Below are positions 5,992-15,017 of a DNA stretch of 27,668 bases, piece by piece. Source of the stretch: SXOA01 sp051004015 (GTDB taxonomy: Bacteria; Planctomycetota; Planctomycetia; Pirellulales; Pirellulaceae). The notes under the pieces are model-generated. The model ran no database searches. It was not told the DNA's origin and saw nothing but the letters and a program-made list of their open reading frames with translations. The position numbers and the translations under genes are program-made. Location of the stretch: positions 1 through 27,668 of the forward strand of contig JBPCKT010000147.1 of assembly GCA_051004015.1 (NCBI GenBank), given 5' to 3'. The number at the start of each line of letters is the position of its first letter. Position 1 is the stretch's first letter.

Positions 5992-6140
5992 CAAGGTGTG
6001 CGTCGGAGCCAAGTCAGGGCCGCCGCTGGGCGGGCCGCCAAAATGACTGCCGGCGCGTCGTTTATCGACTAGAATTGTGACGAATCTTGGCGACACCCGC
6101 AAGGCGTACTTCCCTAGCAGCCTCACAAGGCCCCACAGGC

Positions 6141-7700
6141 ATGACATTTTCCCGTGCGATTAGGTTCAGCCTGCTCTTGATGGGTACTGGGATCGTTTTC
6201 GGCAGAGGTGGCCACGGTTTGGTGCTCGCCGTTGAAGCGACGGAGCTGGCGAAGGCCGTGGAATCGGTGACGGCGGACGAACTGCGGAAGCACGCCGAGT
6301 TCCTGGCGGACGACACCTTGGAGGGGCGCGAAGCGGGCAGCCGTGGAGGGCAGGCGGCGGCAAACTATCTGACCAAGGAGTTCGCCCGGCAGAGATTGTC
6401 GGCAGCGGGAGAGGATCGGTCGTACTTTCAGGCGTTCAATGGCTCTTGCCGCAACATCCTGGGGATGATCGAAGGGAGCGACCCGCAGCTCAAGGAGCAG
6501 GTCATCGTGCTGGGCGCCCACTACGACCACGTAGGCTATGGGCGGAAAGGGAACAGCTACGGCCCCATCGGCTATATCCATAACGGAGCGGACGACAACG
6601 CCAGCGGCGTCAGCGGTCTGCTCGAAATCATCGACGCCGTCAAACGCCTGCGAGCGGCGCCGAAACGGAGCATCCTGTTCGCCCTGTGGGACGCGGAAGA
6701 GATCGGGCTCCTCGGCTCTCGGCACTGGATCAGCCGGCCGACGGTGCCGCTGTCACGGGTCGCGATGTGTTTCAACATCGACATGATCGGGCGGCTCAAG
6801 GACCAGCGGCTGGAAGTCTTTGGCTCGCGGACCTTGGCCGGCAGCCGGCGGGCGCTGAGCGAAGCGAACGCCGCAGCGGACCTGACGCTCGATTTCAACT
6901 GGCAGGTGAAGGCGGACAGCGACCATCATCCGTTCTTTGCCCAGGGCATCCCGTTTCTGATGCTCCATACGGGACTGCACGAGAACTACCACCGCCCCAG
7001 TGACGACGCCAACCTGCTCAACCTGGAAGGGATGCAGCAGGTGACGCGCCTGACGCTGCAAACGCTGCTGCGGTATGCGGACGGCGAGGACCTCGGCAAG
7101 TTTCGAGCGGCATCGCAACAAGAGAATAACTACCATCGCGGCCTGATGGAGCAGCCACAACAGGCCCAGCCGCCACGCTTCGGACTTCCCTGGCAACGAG
7201 CCGCCGGCGATGAGCTGCGAATTGCGATGCTGCCTCCAACCCCCGGCTCACCCGCCGAAGCCGCCGGCCTTCGCGCGGGAGACCGCCTGGTGAAGTATGA
7301 GGGCGCCGCCATCAAGGATGAAAACCTTCTACGATTGCAACTGATGGCCGCGGCGGGAAAGAAGACATTCATCATCGAGCGCGAGGGGGAGAAAGAGCCG
7401 CTGGAAATCTCGATCACGCCCCGCGGTGGCCCCATCCGCGTGGGCATTTCCTGGCGGGAAGATTCCGCCGAGCCCGGCAGTGTCTTACTGACGCAGGTCA
7501 TTCCCGGGTCCGCCGCAGCGCTCGCCGGCCTGGCTGTGGGTGACCGCATCCAAGCCATCGGAGGGCAACGCTTCGCCAACGGCGATGAGCTGGGCAAACT
7601 AGTTTCCACCCTCCCCAGCCCCCTCGAAGTCATCATGGAACGCGGCGGGCGGCTGCGAGTGGTGAAGGTGGAATCGCTGCCGGCGGAAACGGGGCCATAG
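6141..7700 (+). CDS. Exported M28-family metallopeptidase with two PDZ domains
   Basis: A 519-aa zinc aminopeptidase-like protein. The start at ATG 6141 gives a signal peptide (MTFSRAIRFSLLLMGTGIVF), so it should act outside the cytoplasm; upstream starts only add an unlikely extension. The M28 domain (about 40-330) shows the metal-ligand blocks in order: GAHYDHVGYG, NGADDNASGVSGLLE, LWDAEEIGLLGS with the catalytic and bridging Glu, NIDMIGRL, and the final His in HENYHRPSDD. A PA-type insertion is not obvious. The C-terminal third holds two PDZ domains, one near PGSPAEAAGLRAGDRLVKYE and one near PGSAAALAGLAVGDRIQAIG, which usually bind C-terminal or unfolded peptides. It is monocistronic and converges with the RND operon; the stops are 27 nt apart. 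Confidence 0.92.
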   Translation: MTFSRAIRFSLLLMGTGIVFGRGGHGLVLAVEATELAKAVESVTADELRKHAEFLADDTLEGREAGSRGGQAAANYLTKEFARQRLSAAGEDRSYFQAFNGSCRNILGMIEGSDPQLKEQVIVLGAHYDHVGYGRKGNSYGPIGYIHNGADDNASGVSGLLEIIDAVKRLRAAPKRSILFALWDAEEIGLLGSRHWISRPTVPLSRVAMCFNIDMIGRLKDQRLEVFGSRTLAGSRRALSEANAAADLTLDFNWQVKADSDHHPFFAQGIPFLMLHTGLHENYHRPSDDANLLNLEGMQQVTRLTLQTLLRYADGEDLGKFRAASQQENNYHRGLMEQPQQAQPPRFGLPWQRAAGDELRIAMLPPTPGSPAEAAGLRAGDRLVKYEGAAIKDENLLRLQLMAAAGKKTFIIEREGEKEPLEISITPRGGPIRVGISWREDSAEPGSVLLTQVIPGSAAALAGLAVGDRIQAIGGQRFANGDELGKLVSTLPSPLEVIMERGGRLRVVKVESLPAETGP

Positions 7701-7727
7701 GACCGGAACATTGCCAACTGGACGTGG

Positions 7728-10700
7728 TCACAGCGGCCCGGCGCGGCCAAAGCGGGCATAGATGGGGGGTAGGAGAAAGAGGTTGAGGAGGGTGGAGGTG
7801 ACGAGTCCGCCGAGGATGACGACGGCCAGCGGGTACTCGATTTCGTGGCCGGGCTTGTTGCCGGCAATAACGAGAGGGACCAGGGCCAGGCCGGTGGCGA
7901 GCGCGGTCATGAGGATGGGAATCAGCCGTTCCTCCGCCCCACGGAGGACCATGGCCGTGCTGAAGGCTTCTCCTTCCTCCAGTTCCAGGTGGCGGAAGTG
8001 GCTGACGAGCATGATGCCGTTGCGGGCGGCGATGCCAAGCACCGTGACGAAGCCCACGAACGAGCCAAGGGAGAGAGCGCCCCCTTGCAGGGCCGCCGCC
8101 AGTACGCCGCCGATGAGGGCGAAAGGAATGGTGAAGGCCACGATCGCCGTCAGCCGCCAGGATTGAAAGTCCATGTGCAGAAGCAGCAGGATGCCGAGGC
8201 CCGCCAGGCCGCCGAGCATGATCAGCCGCCACCACGAGGCTTTGAGGGCGGCGTACTCCCCCAGAAATTCGGGGTGGTACCCGCGGTCAAACGAGAGTTC
8301 CTTGACCTTGGTTTCAATCTCTGTCGCCACGCTGCCGAGGTCGCGGCCTAGGGCGTTGCAGGTGATGTCGAGGCGGCGAGAAGCGGATTCGCGCTTGATT
8401 TCATTGGGGGCGGGGACAATCCGCAGGTCGGCGACATCGCCCAGCGGCACGTGGCCTCCTTGCGGCAGATCGATGAGCATTTGGTTGAGGGAGGCGAGGT
8501 CGGTGCGGACTTCGGGGGTGCCGCGGACCACGACGTCGAAGGCCATCTGATCCTGATAGACCTCGCCGACTTTGGTTCCCTTGACCAGTGTGGCCACCGC
8601 TTGCCGCACCTGGCCGGGCGTCAGGCCGAAGCGGGCGATGGGGCCAGGCTTGGGGCGGACCTGCAACTGCGGCACGAGGACTTGGGACTCGACCTTGAGG
8701 TTCGTCACTCCCTCGACGGTTCCCATGACGGCTTTGATTTCTTCTCCCTTCGCTCGCAGCACCGCCAGGTCCGGTCCGTAGACGCGGATGACGATGGAAG
8801 CCCCCGTGCCGGTGATGACTTCCTTGATCCGTTCCTTGAGATACGTCAGCAGGTCGCGGTACAGCCCCGGATAGCCGTCAACGACCTTCTGAATTTCAGC
8901 GTGGGTCTCAGCCATGTCGAAACCTTCCACGTCCGGGTCGACGCTAATCCAAAGCTCGGTGAAGTTAGGTCCGACGACCTCGTCCGCCACTTCCGCCCGC
9001 CCGATGTGCGAGCCAAAGCTGTTCCGCACCCCCTTGATGGCCCGCAATTCCTTGCTGGCCAGGATGGTCACGCGCTGCATCGAGTCGAGCGAGGCCCCCG
9101 GCTTTTCCACCCAGTGCATCAGGAAGTCGGTCTCCTGGAAGTTCGGCAAGAACTCGACTCCCATCCGCGAGCCGACGAGGCCCGTGACGGCGAACGCCGC
9201 CGCCAAGAGGCCGATGGACAGCCACGGACGGCCGATGATGGGGAGGAGCAGCGATCGATAGAGCCGCTTGAGAAAGCCGCTGAGTGGGGCTTCTTTCCGG
9301 CGCTCTTGTGCGCCGGGGAGGAGCATGAGCGAGAGTGCCGGCGTGACCGTGAGCGCGACGAGCAGTGAGGCGAGGATGGCCAGAATGTACGCAATCGCCA
9401 ACGGACGAAAGAACGAGCCGGCGATGCCGGGTAGGAAAATGATGGGGACGAAAACGAGCGTCACAATCAGGCTGGCGTAAACGACGGCGCTGCGGACTTC
9501 CAGCGAGGCGGCCAGCACGACCTGGTACGCCGGCAGCGGATTTTCGAGCAGACGATTGAGGCGGAGGCGGCGGAGGATGTTCTCCACGTCGATGATGGCG
9601 TCGTCCACCACTTCGCCCAGCGCGATGACCAGACCGGCGATGACCATCGTGTTCATGGTCCCGCCCCAGTAATGCAGCACGAGTGCGGCGGAAATCAGCG
9701 ACAGCGGGATGGCCGTGATGCTGATCAGAGCCGTCCGCCAGTCGAACAGGAAAATAATCAGGATCAGCACCACCAGAACGCAGCCGATCGCCATCGCGCG
9801 GCCGAGGTTGTGGAGCGAGCGTTCGATGAACGTGGCGGGGCGGAAGATGGTGGGATCGATCGTCGCGCCCGCAAGGCCGGGCTTCAAGGCTTCGAGCGCC
9901 TCTTCCACCTGGCGAGTTACATCCAACGTATTCCCCCAGGGCTGCTTTTCGACGATGAGCAGGAGGCCGGGGCCGTCGTTGATGACCGCGTCGCCGATGG
10001 GGGGCGGAAAGCCTTCCCGCACCGTCGTCACGTCCGCCAGCCGGAGCGGCGAAGAGCCGCGGAAGTCGACCATGACTTCACCCAGGTCATCGGCCCCCTG
10101 AATGCCGACGAGTTGGGCCAGAGCGATGCGCTGGTTGGGGGTATCCATAAAGCCGCCGCCGACGAGCGTGGTGGCGTCCCCCGCGGCCCGTTCGACCGCG
10201 CCGAGCGTTACGCCGTGCGCTCGCAGCCGCTCGGGCTCGACGATGACCTGGAATTGCCGGTCCCGCTGTCCCCAGATGGCGACATTCGCGACTCCGGGAA
10301 TTGCCATCAGCCGGGGGCGAATCGTCCACTTGGCGAGCGTCGTGAGCTCCATCTGGCTGAGCTTGTCGGTGCCGTCCTTTTCCTTTTCCGACGAGACGCC
10401 GATTTTCAACACGCGGCTGGTGGAGGAGAGCGGCGAGAGAATGACCGGCGGATGAGCGACCTTGGGCAAGCGGGGCGTCTCCGTCGCGAGACGCTCCTGC
10501 ACCAATTGGCGGGCCCGAATCAAGTCGGTCCCTTCGCGAAAAATGAGGACGACCGATGACAGGCCGAGCACCGATTTGGAGCGGATGGTCTTGAGCCAAG
10601 GCGTGCCGTTGAGGGCGTTTTCCAGCGGCATCGTGACCAGGCTTTCGACCTGGTCGGTGGAGAGGCCGGGGGCTTCGGTCTGGATTTCAACGAGCGGCGG

Positions 10701-10826
10701 AGCGAACTCGGGGAAGACATCGAGCGGCGTGGTTTGCAAAGTGCGCAGGCCAAACGCAATCAGCAGAATGGAGAGCGCGAGCACAATCACTCGCAGCCGC
10801 AACGATGTGGAGACAAGCCAGGTCAT
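7728..10826 (-). CDS. Heavy-metal-type RND efflux pump subunit (CusA/CzcA family)
   Basis: A 1032-aa inner-membrane proton-driven transporter. The first membrane helix is at 10-30, followed by TTPLDVFPEFAPPLVEIQTE, the classic HME-RND porter start. A tandem repeat of porter and transmembrane blocks gives about 12 helices. The helix-4 charged motif reads LGEVVDDAIIDVENI near residue 405, supplying the acidic residues used for proton relay. The C-terminal half shows GGLAGLGILLLLHMDFQSWR and FVGFVTVLGIAARNGIMLVS. Length is normal. HME pumps export Cu/Ag or Co/Zn/Cd/Ni, but some CusA-like members are uncharacterised and the substrate cannot be assigned here. Only 6 nt separate it from the adaptor upstream, so they form an operon. 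No outer-membrane factor lies nearby. Confidence 0.93.
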   Translation of the reverse strand: MTWLVSTSLRLRVIVLALSILLIAFGLRTLQTTPLDVFPEFAPPLVEIQTEAPGLSTDQVESLVTMPLENALNGTPWLKTIRSKSVLGLSSVVLIFREGTDLIRARQLVQERLATETPRLPKVAHPPVILSPLSSTSRVLKIGVSSEKEKDGTDKLSQMELTTLAKWTIRPRLMAIPGVANVAIWGQRDRQFQVIVEPERLRAHGVTLGAVERAAGDATTLVGGGFMDTPNQRIALAQLVGIQGADDLGEVMVDFRGSSPLRLADVTTVREGFPPPIGDAVINDGPGLLLIVEKQPWGNTLDVTRQVEEALEALKPGLAGATIDPTIFRPATFIERSLHNLGRAMAIGCVLVVLILIIFLFDWRTALISITAIPLSLISAALVLHYWGGTMNTMVIAGLVIALGEVVDDAIIDVENILRRLRLNRLLENPLPAYQVVLAASLEVRSAVVYASLIVTLVFVPIIFLPGIAGSFFRPLAIAYILAILASLLVALTVTPALSLMLLPGAQERRKEAPLSGFLKRLYRSLLLPIIGRPWLSIGLLAAAFAVTGLVGSRMGVEFLPNFQETDFLMHWVEKPGASLDSMQRVTILASKELRAIKGVRNSFGSHIGRAEVADEVVGPNFTELWISVDPDVEGFDMAETHAEIQKVVDGYPGLYRDLLTYLKERIKEVITGTGASIVIRVYGPDLAVLRAKGEEIKAVMGTVEGVTNLKVESQVLVPQLQVRPKPGPIARFGLTPGQVRQAVATLVKGTKVGEVYQDQMAFDVVVRGTPEVRTDLASLNQMLIDLPQGGHVPLGDVADLRIVPAPNEIKRESASRRLDITCNALGRDLGSVATEIETKVKELSFDRGYHPEFLGEYAALKASWWRLIMLGGLAGLGILLLLHMDFQSWRLTAIVAFTIPFALIGGVLAAALQGGALSLGSFVGFVTVLGIAARNGIMLVSHFRHLELEEGEAFSTAMVLRGAEERLIPILMTALATGLALVPLVIAGNKPGHEIEYPLAVVILGGLVTSTLLNLFLLPPIYARFGRAGPL

Positions 10827-10832
10827 GGGGCA

Positions 10833-12122
10833 TTACTTGGCAAAGCCGAACTCCGTGCCAAAGAGCTCCACGACGCCGGCAGTGACGACCTTGGTTCCTA
10901 CCTTCGGCCCTTCCTTCAGCACGGCCGAAGTGCCGGAGACATATTGCACTTGCACGCGGCGGCGGACGTAGGTTCGCTCGGCAGTCTGCTCATAGAGCCA
11001 GGTGCCGCCGTGAATATCGTGCATGATGGCGGACCAGGGAACGACGAGGCTTTCTGCTTCTCCCTTCCGCGGCAGCTCCGCGGTGATTCGCTCGCCGGGG
11101 CGGTAGGTTCCGCTGGGGTTGGCGAGCTCGAAGTACAGGTCGACCGTGGTCGAAAGAGCGGCGGCGCTCGGAGGAGCGGCGGTCTTTTTGGCGACGACAC
11201 CGAGGCTCGTGGATTTATCGGCCAGGCTCCGGATGGTGGCGGAGCCGGCTGCTTGCAGTTCGGCCGATTCGCCCGCGTAGACGGGGACCCGGACCCAAAT
11301 GGGGTCGAACTTCATCACTTCAAAGAGCGGAGCGGTAGCAGCGATGGTCTCACCGGGGGCCACACTGAGCGTGCGGATCATTCCGGCATGCGGTGCCTCG
11401 ATCAGAATTGGCGGCAACTGGTTGGTGGCGGCGTCCCCTTCCAGCTTCAGCTCATCGAGCAGCCTTTTGCGGGACTGGGCTGCTGCCAACGCCTTTTCGG
11501 AGAGCTGCGCCTGGGCCTTGGCATCATCGACTGCGCGGGCTGTGCCTGCCCCATCTTGAAAGAGGCGATTTGCCCGCTCCAATGCAATTCTCGCTGCCTC
11601 TTGCTGCACGAGGGCCTGCTCGACCTGTGCGGCTGCATCAATCCGCGCCGTGGCGATGGCGTTGCGAGCCTCCGCATAACGGACCCGCTCCGCTGGCGTC
11701 AGCGCCTCGCGCTCCGGCGTGACGAGCGGCTGGAGCTTGAAGATTGGCTGCCTAGCGGTGACGACGTCGCCCGGACGGGGAGTGCCTTTGTCCTTCACCG
11801 GCTCATCCAGTGTCCCCGTGAACGGGGCGGAGACAATGAGCGAGGCCCCCGGCGGCAGCATGATTTCGCCGCCATAGGTGCTCACCCGTGGCATGGCTTT
11901 GACTTCGACGGGGGCAACCGCCAAAGCGAGGTGCTTTTCGGCGTCCGCGGTCAGCGTGATGGTGTTGAGCTCGGCTTCATTGGCGATTTTGGCGACTTTG
12001 GCCGGCAGCTCCCTGTCCTTGCCGGCGTCCGCCCCTGGGGGACCGCAGCCGGCGCTGACGGCCAGCCCTGCAGCGAAAATGCACCATGGCGGCAGCGGTA
12101 GTCGCTTCAGGAATTTCCACAT
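10833..12122 (-). CDS. RND efflux periplasmic adaptor (HlyD/CusB type), lipoprotein
   Basis: A 429-aa membrane-fusion protein linking the RND pump to an outer-membrane channel. The N-terminus has a hydrophobic segment ending in a lipobox (AVSAGC, about residues 22-27), so it is probably lipid-anchored. Barrel-sandwich halves flank a long helical hairpin (about 130-230: RYAEARNAIATARIDAAAQV and ARAVDDAKAQAQLSEKALAA). The second lipoyl half follows (ILIEAPHAGMIRTLSVAPG), then a beta barrel (FDPIWVRVPVYAGESAELQ) and a membrane-proximal domain (VPWSAIMHDIHGGTWLYEQ). There is no Met-rich or His-rich metal-binding N-terminus, so the sequence does not point to a particular metal. It is first in the operon with the pump. 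The promoter should lie in 12123-12289, divergent from the PSD1 gene. Confidence 0.9.
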   Translation of the reverse strand: MWKFLKRLPLPPWCIFAAGLAVSAGCGPPGADAGKDRELPAKVAKIANEAELNTITLTADAEKHLALAVAPVEVKAMPRVSTYGGEIMLPPGASLIVSAPFTGTLDEPVKDKGTPRPGDVVTARQPIFKLQPLVTPEREALTPAERVRYAEARNAIATARIDAAAQVEQALVQQEAARIALERANRLFQDGAGTARAVDDAKAQAQLSEKALAAAQSRKRLLDELKLEGDAATNQLPPILIEAPHAGMIRTLSVAPGETIAATAPLFEVMKFDPIWVRVPVYAGESAELQAAGSATIRSLADKSTSLGVVAKKTAAPPSAAALSTTVDLYFELANPSGTYRPGERITAELPRKGEAESLVVPWSAIMHDIHGGTWLYEQTAERTYVRRRVQVQYVSGTSAVLKEGPKVGTKVVTAGVVELFGTEFGFAK

Positions 12123-12146
12123 AACCCCAGCGTAATTGGCGGGGCT

Positions 12147-12183
12147 GGCAGCCGCCAGAACGTACTTTCTGGGGACGGCTGCC
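12147..12183. repeat. Hairpin in the divergent promoter region
   Basis: GGCAGCC (12147-12153) pairs exactly with GGCTGCC (12177-12183). Inside it CCAGA (12155-12159) pairs with TCTGG (12168-12172). It lies between the adaptor start and the PSD1 promoter. There is no T-tract on either side, so it is not a standard terminator; it could be an operator or a REP-type repeat. Confidence 0.4.
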
Positions 12184-12206
12184 CAGCGGGAATTGGCCCT
12201 GGTGTT

Positions 12207-12235
12207 TTGTATGTTGGGGCGATTGCTCGTATACT
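12207..12235 (+). promoter_or_regulatory. Candidate sigma-70-type promoter of the PSD1 operon
   Basis: TTGTAT (12207-12212), a 17-nt spacer and TATACT (12230-12235). The -10 matches consensus at five of six bases, the -35 at three of six. This implies a leader of about 45-50 nt before ATG 12290, which has GGGAGGG as Shine-Dalgarno at 12279-12284. Inferred from sequence only. Confidence 0.4.
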
Positions 12236-12289
12236 AACCGGCGATGCTGGGGTGGTAAGCGGGTGGTCGGTCCTCCGGGAGGGAACGCG

Positions 12290-14929
12290 ATGCGTATGAC
12301 GCTTTGCCTGGCGAGTTGTCTCATTGTCCTTGGACTGTGGCAGCAGCCGAGTCAAGCCGCGGATTCAAACTCCGAAGAAGCCGCCAAGATTGAGTTCTTC
12401 GAGAAGAAGATCCGGCCGATCCTGGTCGCCAATTGTCACACCTGCCATTCGGCGGAGACGAACTCCAAGGGGGGTCTGCGGGTCGATGATCGCAACGGCC
12501 TTGTCGCCGGCGGAGGACGGGGTTCGGCGATTGCCCCTGGCGATGTGGAGAAGAGTCTGCTCATCAAGGCGGTAAGCTACACATTGCCAAAGCTCAAAAT
12601 GCCGCCGGAGAAGCAACTGGCTCAGGAGCAAATAGAGGACCTGAAGAAGTGGATCGCCGATGGCGCCGCCTGGCCGAAGGTCGAAGTGCCCGAAGACCTC
12701 GGCAAGCATACCGCCGACTACGAAAAACTGAAACAAGAACATTGGGCCTGGCAGCCCTTGAAAGACGCGAAACCGCCAGCGGTGTCGGATGCGGACTGGG
12801 TGCGTGATGATGTGGACCGGTTTATTCTTGCCTCGCTGGAGGGGCAGAACGTGAGACCTGTCGGTGACGCCGATAAAGTCACGCTCATCCGCCGCGTCTC
12901 GTTCGATCTTACCGGCCTGCCGCCGACGCTTGAGGAAATCGATGTCTTCCTTGCCGATAGATTCGACGGTGCCTTCGCCAAAGTGGTGGATCGCCTGTTG
13001 GCGTCACCTGCGTTCGGCGAGCGCTGGGGGCGGCACTGGCTGGATGTGGCCCGCTACGGCGAATCGACCGGCTCAGCCCGCAACTTGCCGTTTCCCCATG
13101 CCTGGCGGTATCGCGATTATGTCATCGACTCGTTTAACGCCGACAAGCCTTATCACCAGTTCCTCCGCGAGCAGATTGCCGGCGACCTGTTGCCGGCGAA
13201 TTCTCCGAAGGAGAAGGCGGAGCAACTGGTGGCGACGGGCTTTCTGGCAATAGGCGTGAAGGACGTGAACCAGCGGTTCAAGGTCCGCTACATCATGGAC
13301 AACGTCGATGAGCAGATCGACACGGTCAGCCGGGCGGTGCTCGGCCTGACCGTGAGTTGCGCCCGCTGCCACGACCACAAGTTCGATCCGATTCCCACCA
13401 CCGACTACTACGCGCTGGCCGGCATCTTCCGCAGCACCGATTTGTGCGCGGGGCTGCGAAACAAGATGGGGGGCGGCGGGCTGGATTACTACGATACTTC
13501 CATGCTGCTCAACGTCGGCTTGGTGGAAGCGAAAGAAGCGTCTGCCGAGAAGATTGCCGAAGCGAAGAAGAGTTTTGAGGCCGCTCAAAAGGAGTTTCAG
13601 GCCATCGTCAACACGCCCGAGGGGAAGAAAGTCGGACCGGACGGCAAGCCGATGCAGTTCGGCTTCCGGCAGAAGATGAACAAGGCCCAGGCGGATCTCA
13701 CCGCTCTGACCGATCCGGCTGCCGGCGGACAAATTGCGATGGGGATGCGGGATTCCAAGGCGGTGAGCGATACGGAGATTCGAGTCCGGGGCGAAGCGGA
13801 GAAGCTTGGTCCGGTCGTGCCGCGCGGGTATCTCACCGTGCTCCCCGTCCCCGATGCCGGGCCAATCAATCCGGAGCAGAGCGGTCGGCTCGAGCTAGCT
13901 CGTTGGCTAACGAGCAAGCAGAACCCGCTGACCAGCCGCGTGATAGCCAATCGCGTCTGGCAGCACCTGTTCGGGCAGGGAATCGTGAACACGGTGGACA
14001 ACTTCGGCGTCACCGGCGAGAAACCGTCGCACCCCGAGCTGCTGGACCATTTGGCGGCTCGCTTCGTCAGCAACGGCTGGTCGGTGAAGAAGCTCGTGCG
14101 AAGCCTTGTCCTCAGCCGGGCGTATCAACTGGGCTCCGAAGGGGATGAGAAGAATCTAGAAATTGACCCGGCGAACCGATTGGTCTGGCGGCACAGTCCG
14201 CGGAGGCTCGAGGCGGAGGAAATCCGCGATGCCATGCTCTCGGCTGCGGGCAAGCTCAATCTCACTCCCCCCGCGGCATCACCCGCCAAGGACTTCAAGG
14301 TCACCGAGCTGCGGAACAACGGGCCGGAGGCGAAGAACCTAATGGACAAAGCCATGGCAAGCACGCAGCGGAGCGTCTATCTGCCGCTCTTGCGTGGCAT
14401 CACGCCGAACTCACTTTCCGTCTTCGATTTCGCCGAGCAGGGTTTCGTCACCGGCAGCCGCGATTCGACCACGGTCGCACCCCAGGCCCTGTACCTGCTG
14501 AATGACCCCTTCGTGCGAAGGCAGTCGCTGGCTCTCGCGGAGCGGCTGCTCGCGAAGAGCGAAATGGATGACTCGGCTCGAATGAAGCTCGCGTATCGCC
14601 TGATCTTCAGCAACGAGCCGACGACCCCCGAGCTGGAGCGGTCGTCGGCGTTCTTGGCGGCCTATGAACGGGCCTTTGGCGAGGATCGCATCGCCCAAGC
14701 CGCAGCCAGGTCCGCCACGTCGCAGGTTGCTTCCGTTCCCGCCGAAACGGCTCCCGAAGGAGCCACCGACGCTAACAAGCCGAAGCCTCCACCGAATCCC
14801 GACGACATTGACCGCAGCGAAGGAGCGGTGAAGGAAGAGAAGATTGAAGCCAAAGACCCCAAGGCTGCCGCCTGGGCAAGCTTTTGCCAAGCCCTGCTAG
14901 GGACGGCGGAGTTCCGATATTTGAAATAG
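12290..14929 (+). CDS. Planctomycete cytochrome C / DUF1549 / DUF1553 protein (PSD1)
   Basis: An 879-aa exported protein. ATG 12290 is chosen for its Shine-Dalgarno and because it starts directly with a signal peptide (MRMTLCLASCLIVLGLW...SQAA). The N-terminal domain (about 30-135) carries one haem-c site, NCHTCHSAE (Cys49-Cys52-His53), followed by the GGLRVDDRNGLVAGG pattern of planctomycete cytochromes. DUF1549 follows (about 165-375) with WDGR-like blocks (FGERWGRHWLDVARYGES) and a second CxxCH in SCARCHDHKFDPIP near residue 357. DUF1553 is C-terminal (about 535-800), with LARWLTSKQNPLTSRVIANR and NRVWQHLFGQGIV. The family is very common in planctomycetes, usually next to DUF1501. A role in extracytoplasmic redox or polysaccharide breakdown has been proposed but not shown. 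Confidence 0.95.
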   Translation: MRMTLCLASCLIVLGLWQQPSQAADSNSEEAAKIEFFEKKIRPILVANCHTCHSAETNSKGGLRVDDRNGLVAGGGRGSAIAPGDVEKSLLIKAVSYTLPKLKMPPEKQLAQEQIEDLKKWIADGAAWPKVEVPEDLGKHTADYEKLKQEHWAWQPLKDAKPPAVSDADWVRDDVDRFILASLEGQNVRPVGDADKVTLIRRVSFDLTGLPPTLEEIDVFLADRFDGAFAKVVDRLLASPAFGERWGRHWLDVARYGESTGSARNLPFPHAWRYRDYVIDSFNADKPYHQFLREQIAGDLLPANSPKEKAEQLVATGFLAIGVKDVNQRFKVRYIMDNVDEQIDTVSRAVLGLTVSCARCHDHKFDPIPTTDYYALAGIFRSTDLCAGLRNKMGGGGLDYYDTSMLLNVGLVEAKEASAEKIAEAKKSFEAAQKEFQAIVNTPEGKKVGPDGKPMQFGFRQKMNKAQADLTALTDPAAGGQIAMGMRDSKAVSDTEIRVRGEAEKLGPVVPRGYLTVLPVPDAGPINPEQSGRLELARWLTSKQNPLTSRVIANRVWQHLFGQGIVNTVDNFGVTGEKPSHPELLDHLAARFVSNGWSVKKLVRSLVLSRAYQLGSEGDEKNLEIDPANRLVWRHSPRRLEAEEIRDAMLSAAGKLNLTPPAASPAKDFKVTELRNNGPEAKNLMDKAMASTQRSVYLPLLRGITPNSLSVFDFAEQGFVTGSRDSTTVAPQALYLLNDPFVRRQSLALAERLLAKSEMDDSARMKLAYRLIFSNEPTTPELERSSAFLAAYERAFGEDRIAQAAARSATSQVASVPAETAPEGATDANKPKPPPNPDDIDRSEGAVKEEKIEAKDPKAAAWASFCQALLGTAEFRYLK

Positions 14930-14935
14930 TGATTT

Positions 14936-15004
14936 GTAGGATGGGACTCCAGTCCCGTCCGCGAGAAGGACAGAAAATCGGACGGGACAGGAGTCCCATC
15001 CTAC
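14936..15004. repeat. REP-like long inverted repeat between PSD1 and DUF1501 genes
   Basis: Two 26-nt arms (14936-14961 and 14979-15004) are reverse complements with a single mismatch, separated by a 17-nt loop. The arms read GTAGGATGGGACTCC... outward. The element occupies nearly the whole 88-nt gap and is followed 13 nt later by the next ATG, so it would be transcribed as a stable stem. It looks like a dispersed extragenic palindrome. Confidence 0.7.
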
Positions 15005-15017
15005 GTAGGAATCTCAC

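Noticed and set aside
6062..6090. Promoter for the M28 peptidase at TAGAAT (about 6070)
   Set aside because: No acceptable -35 box at the right distance.
10734..12101. 455-aa plus-strand frame opposite the RND adaptor
   Set aside because: Antisense shadow; no family motif, while the minus strand has full adaptor architecture.
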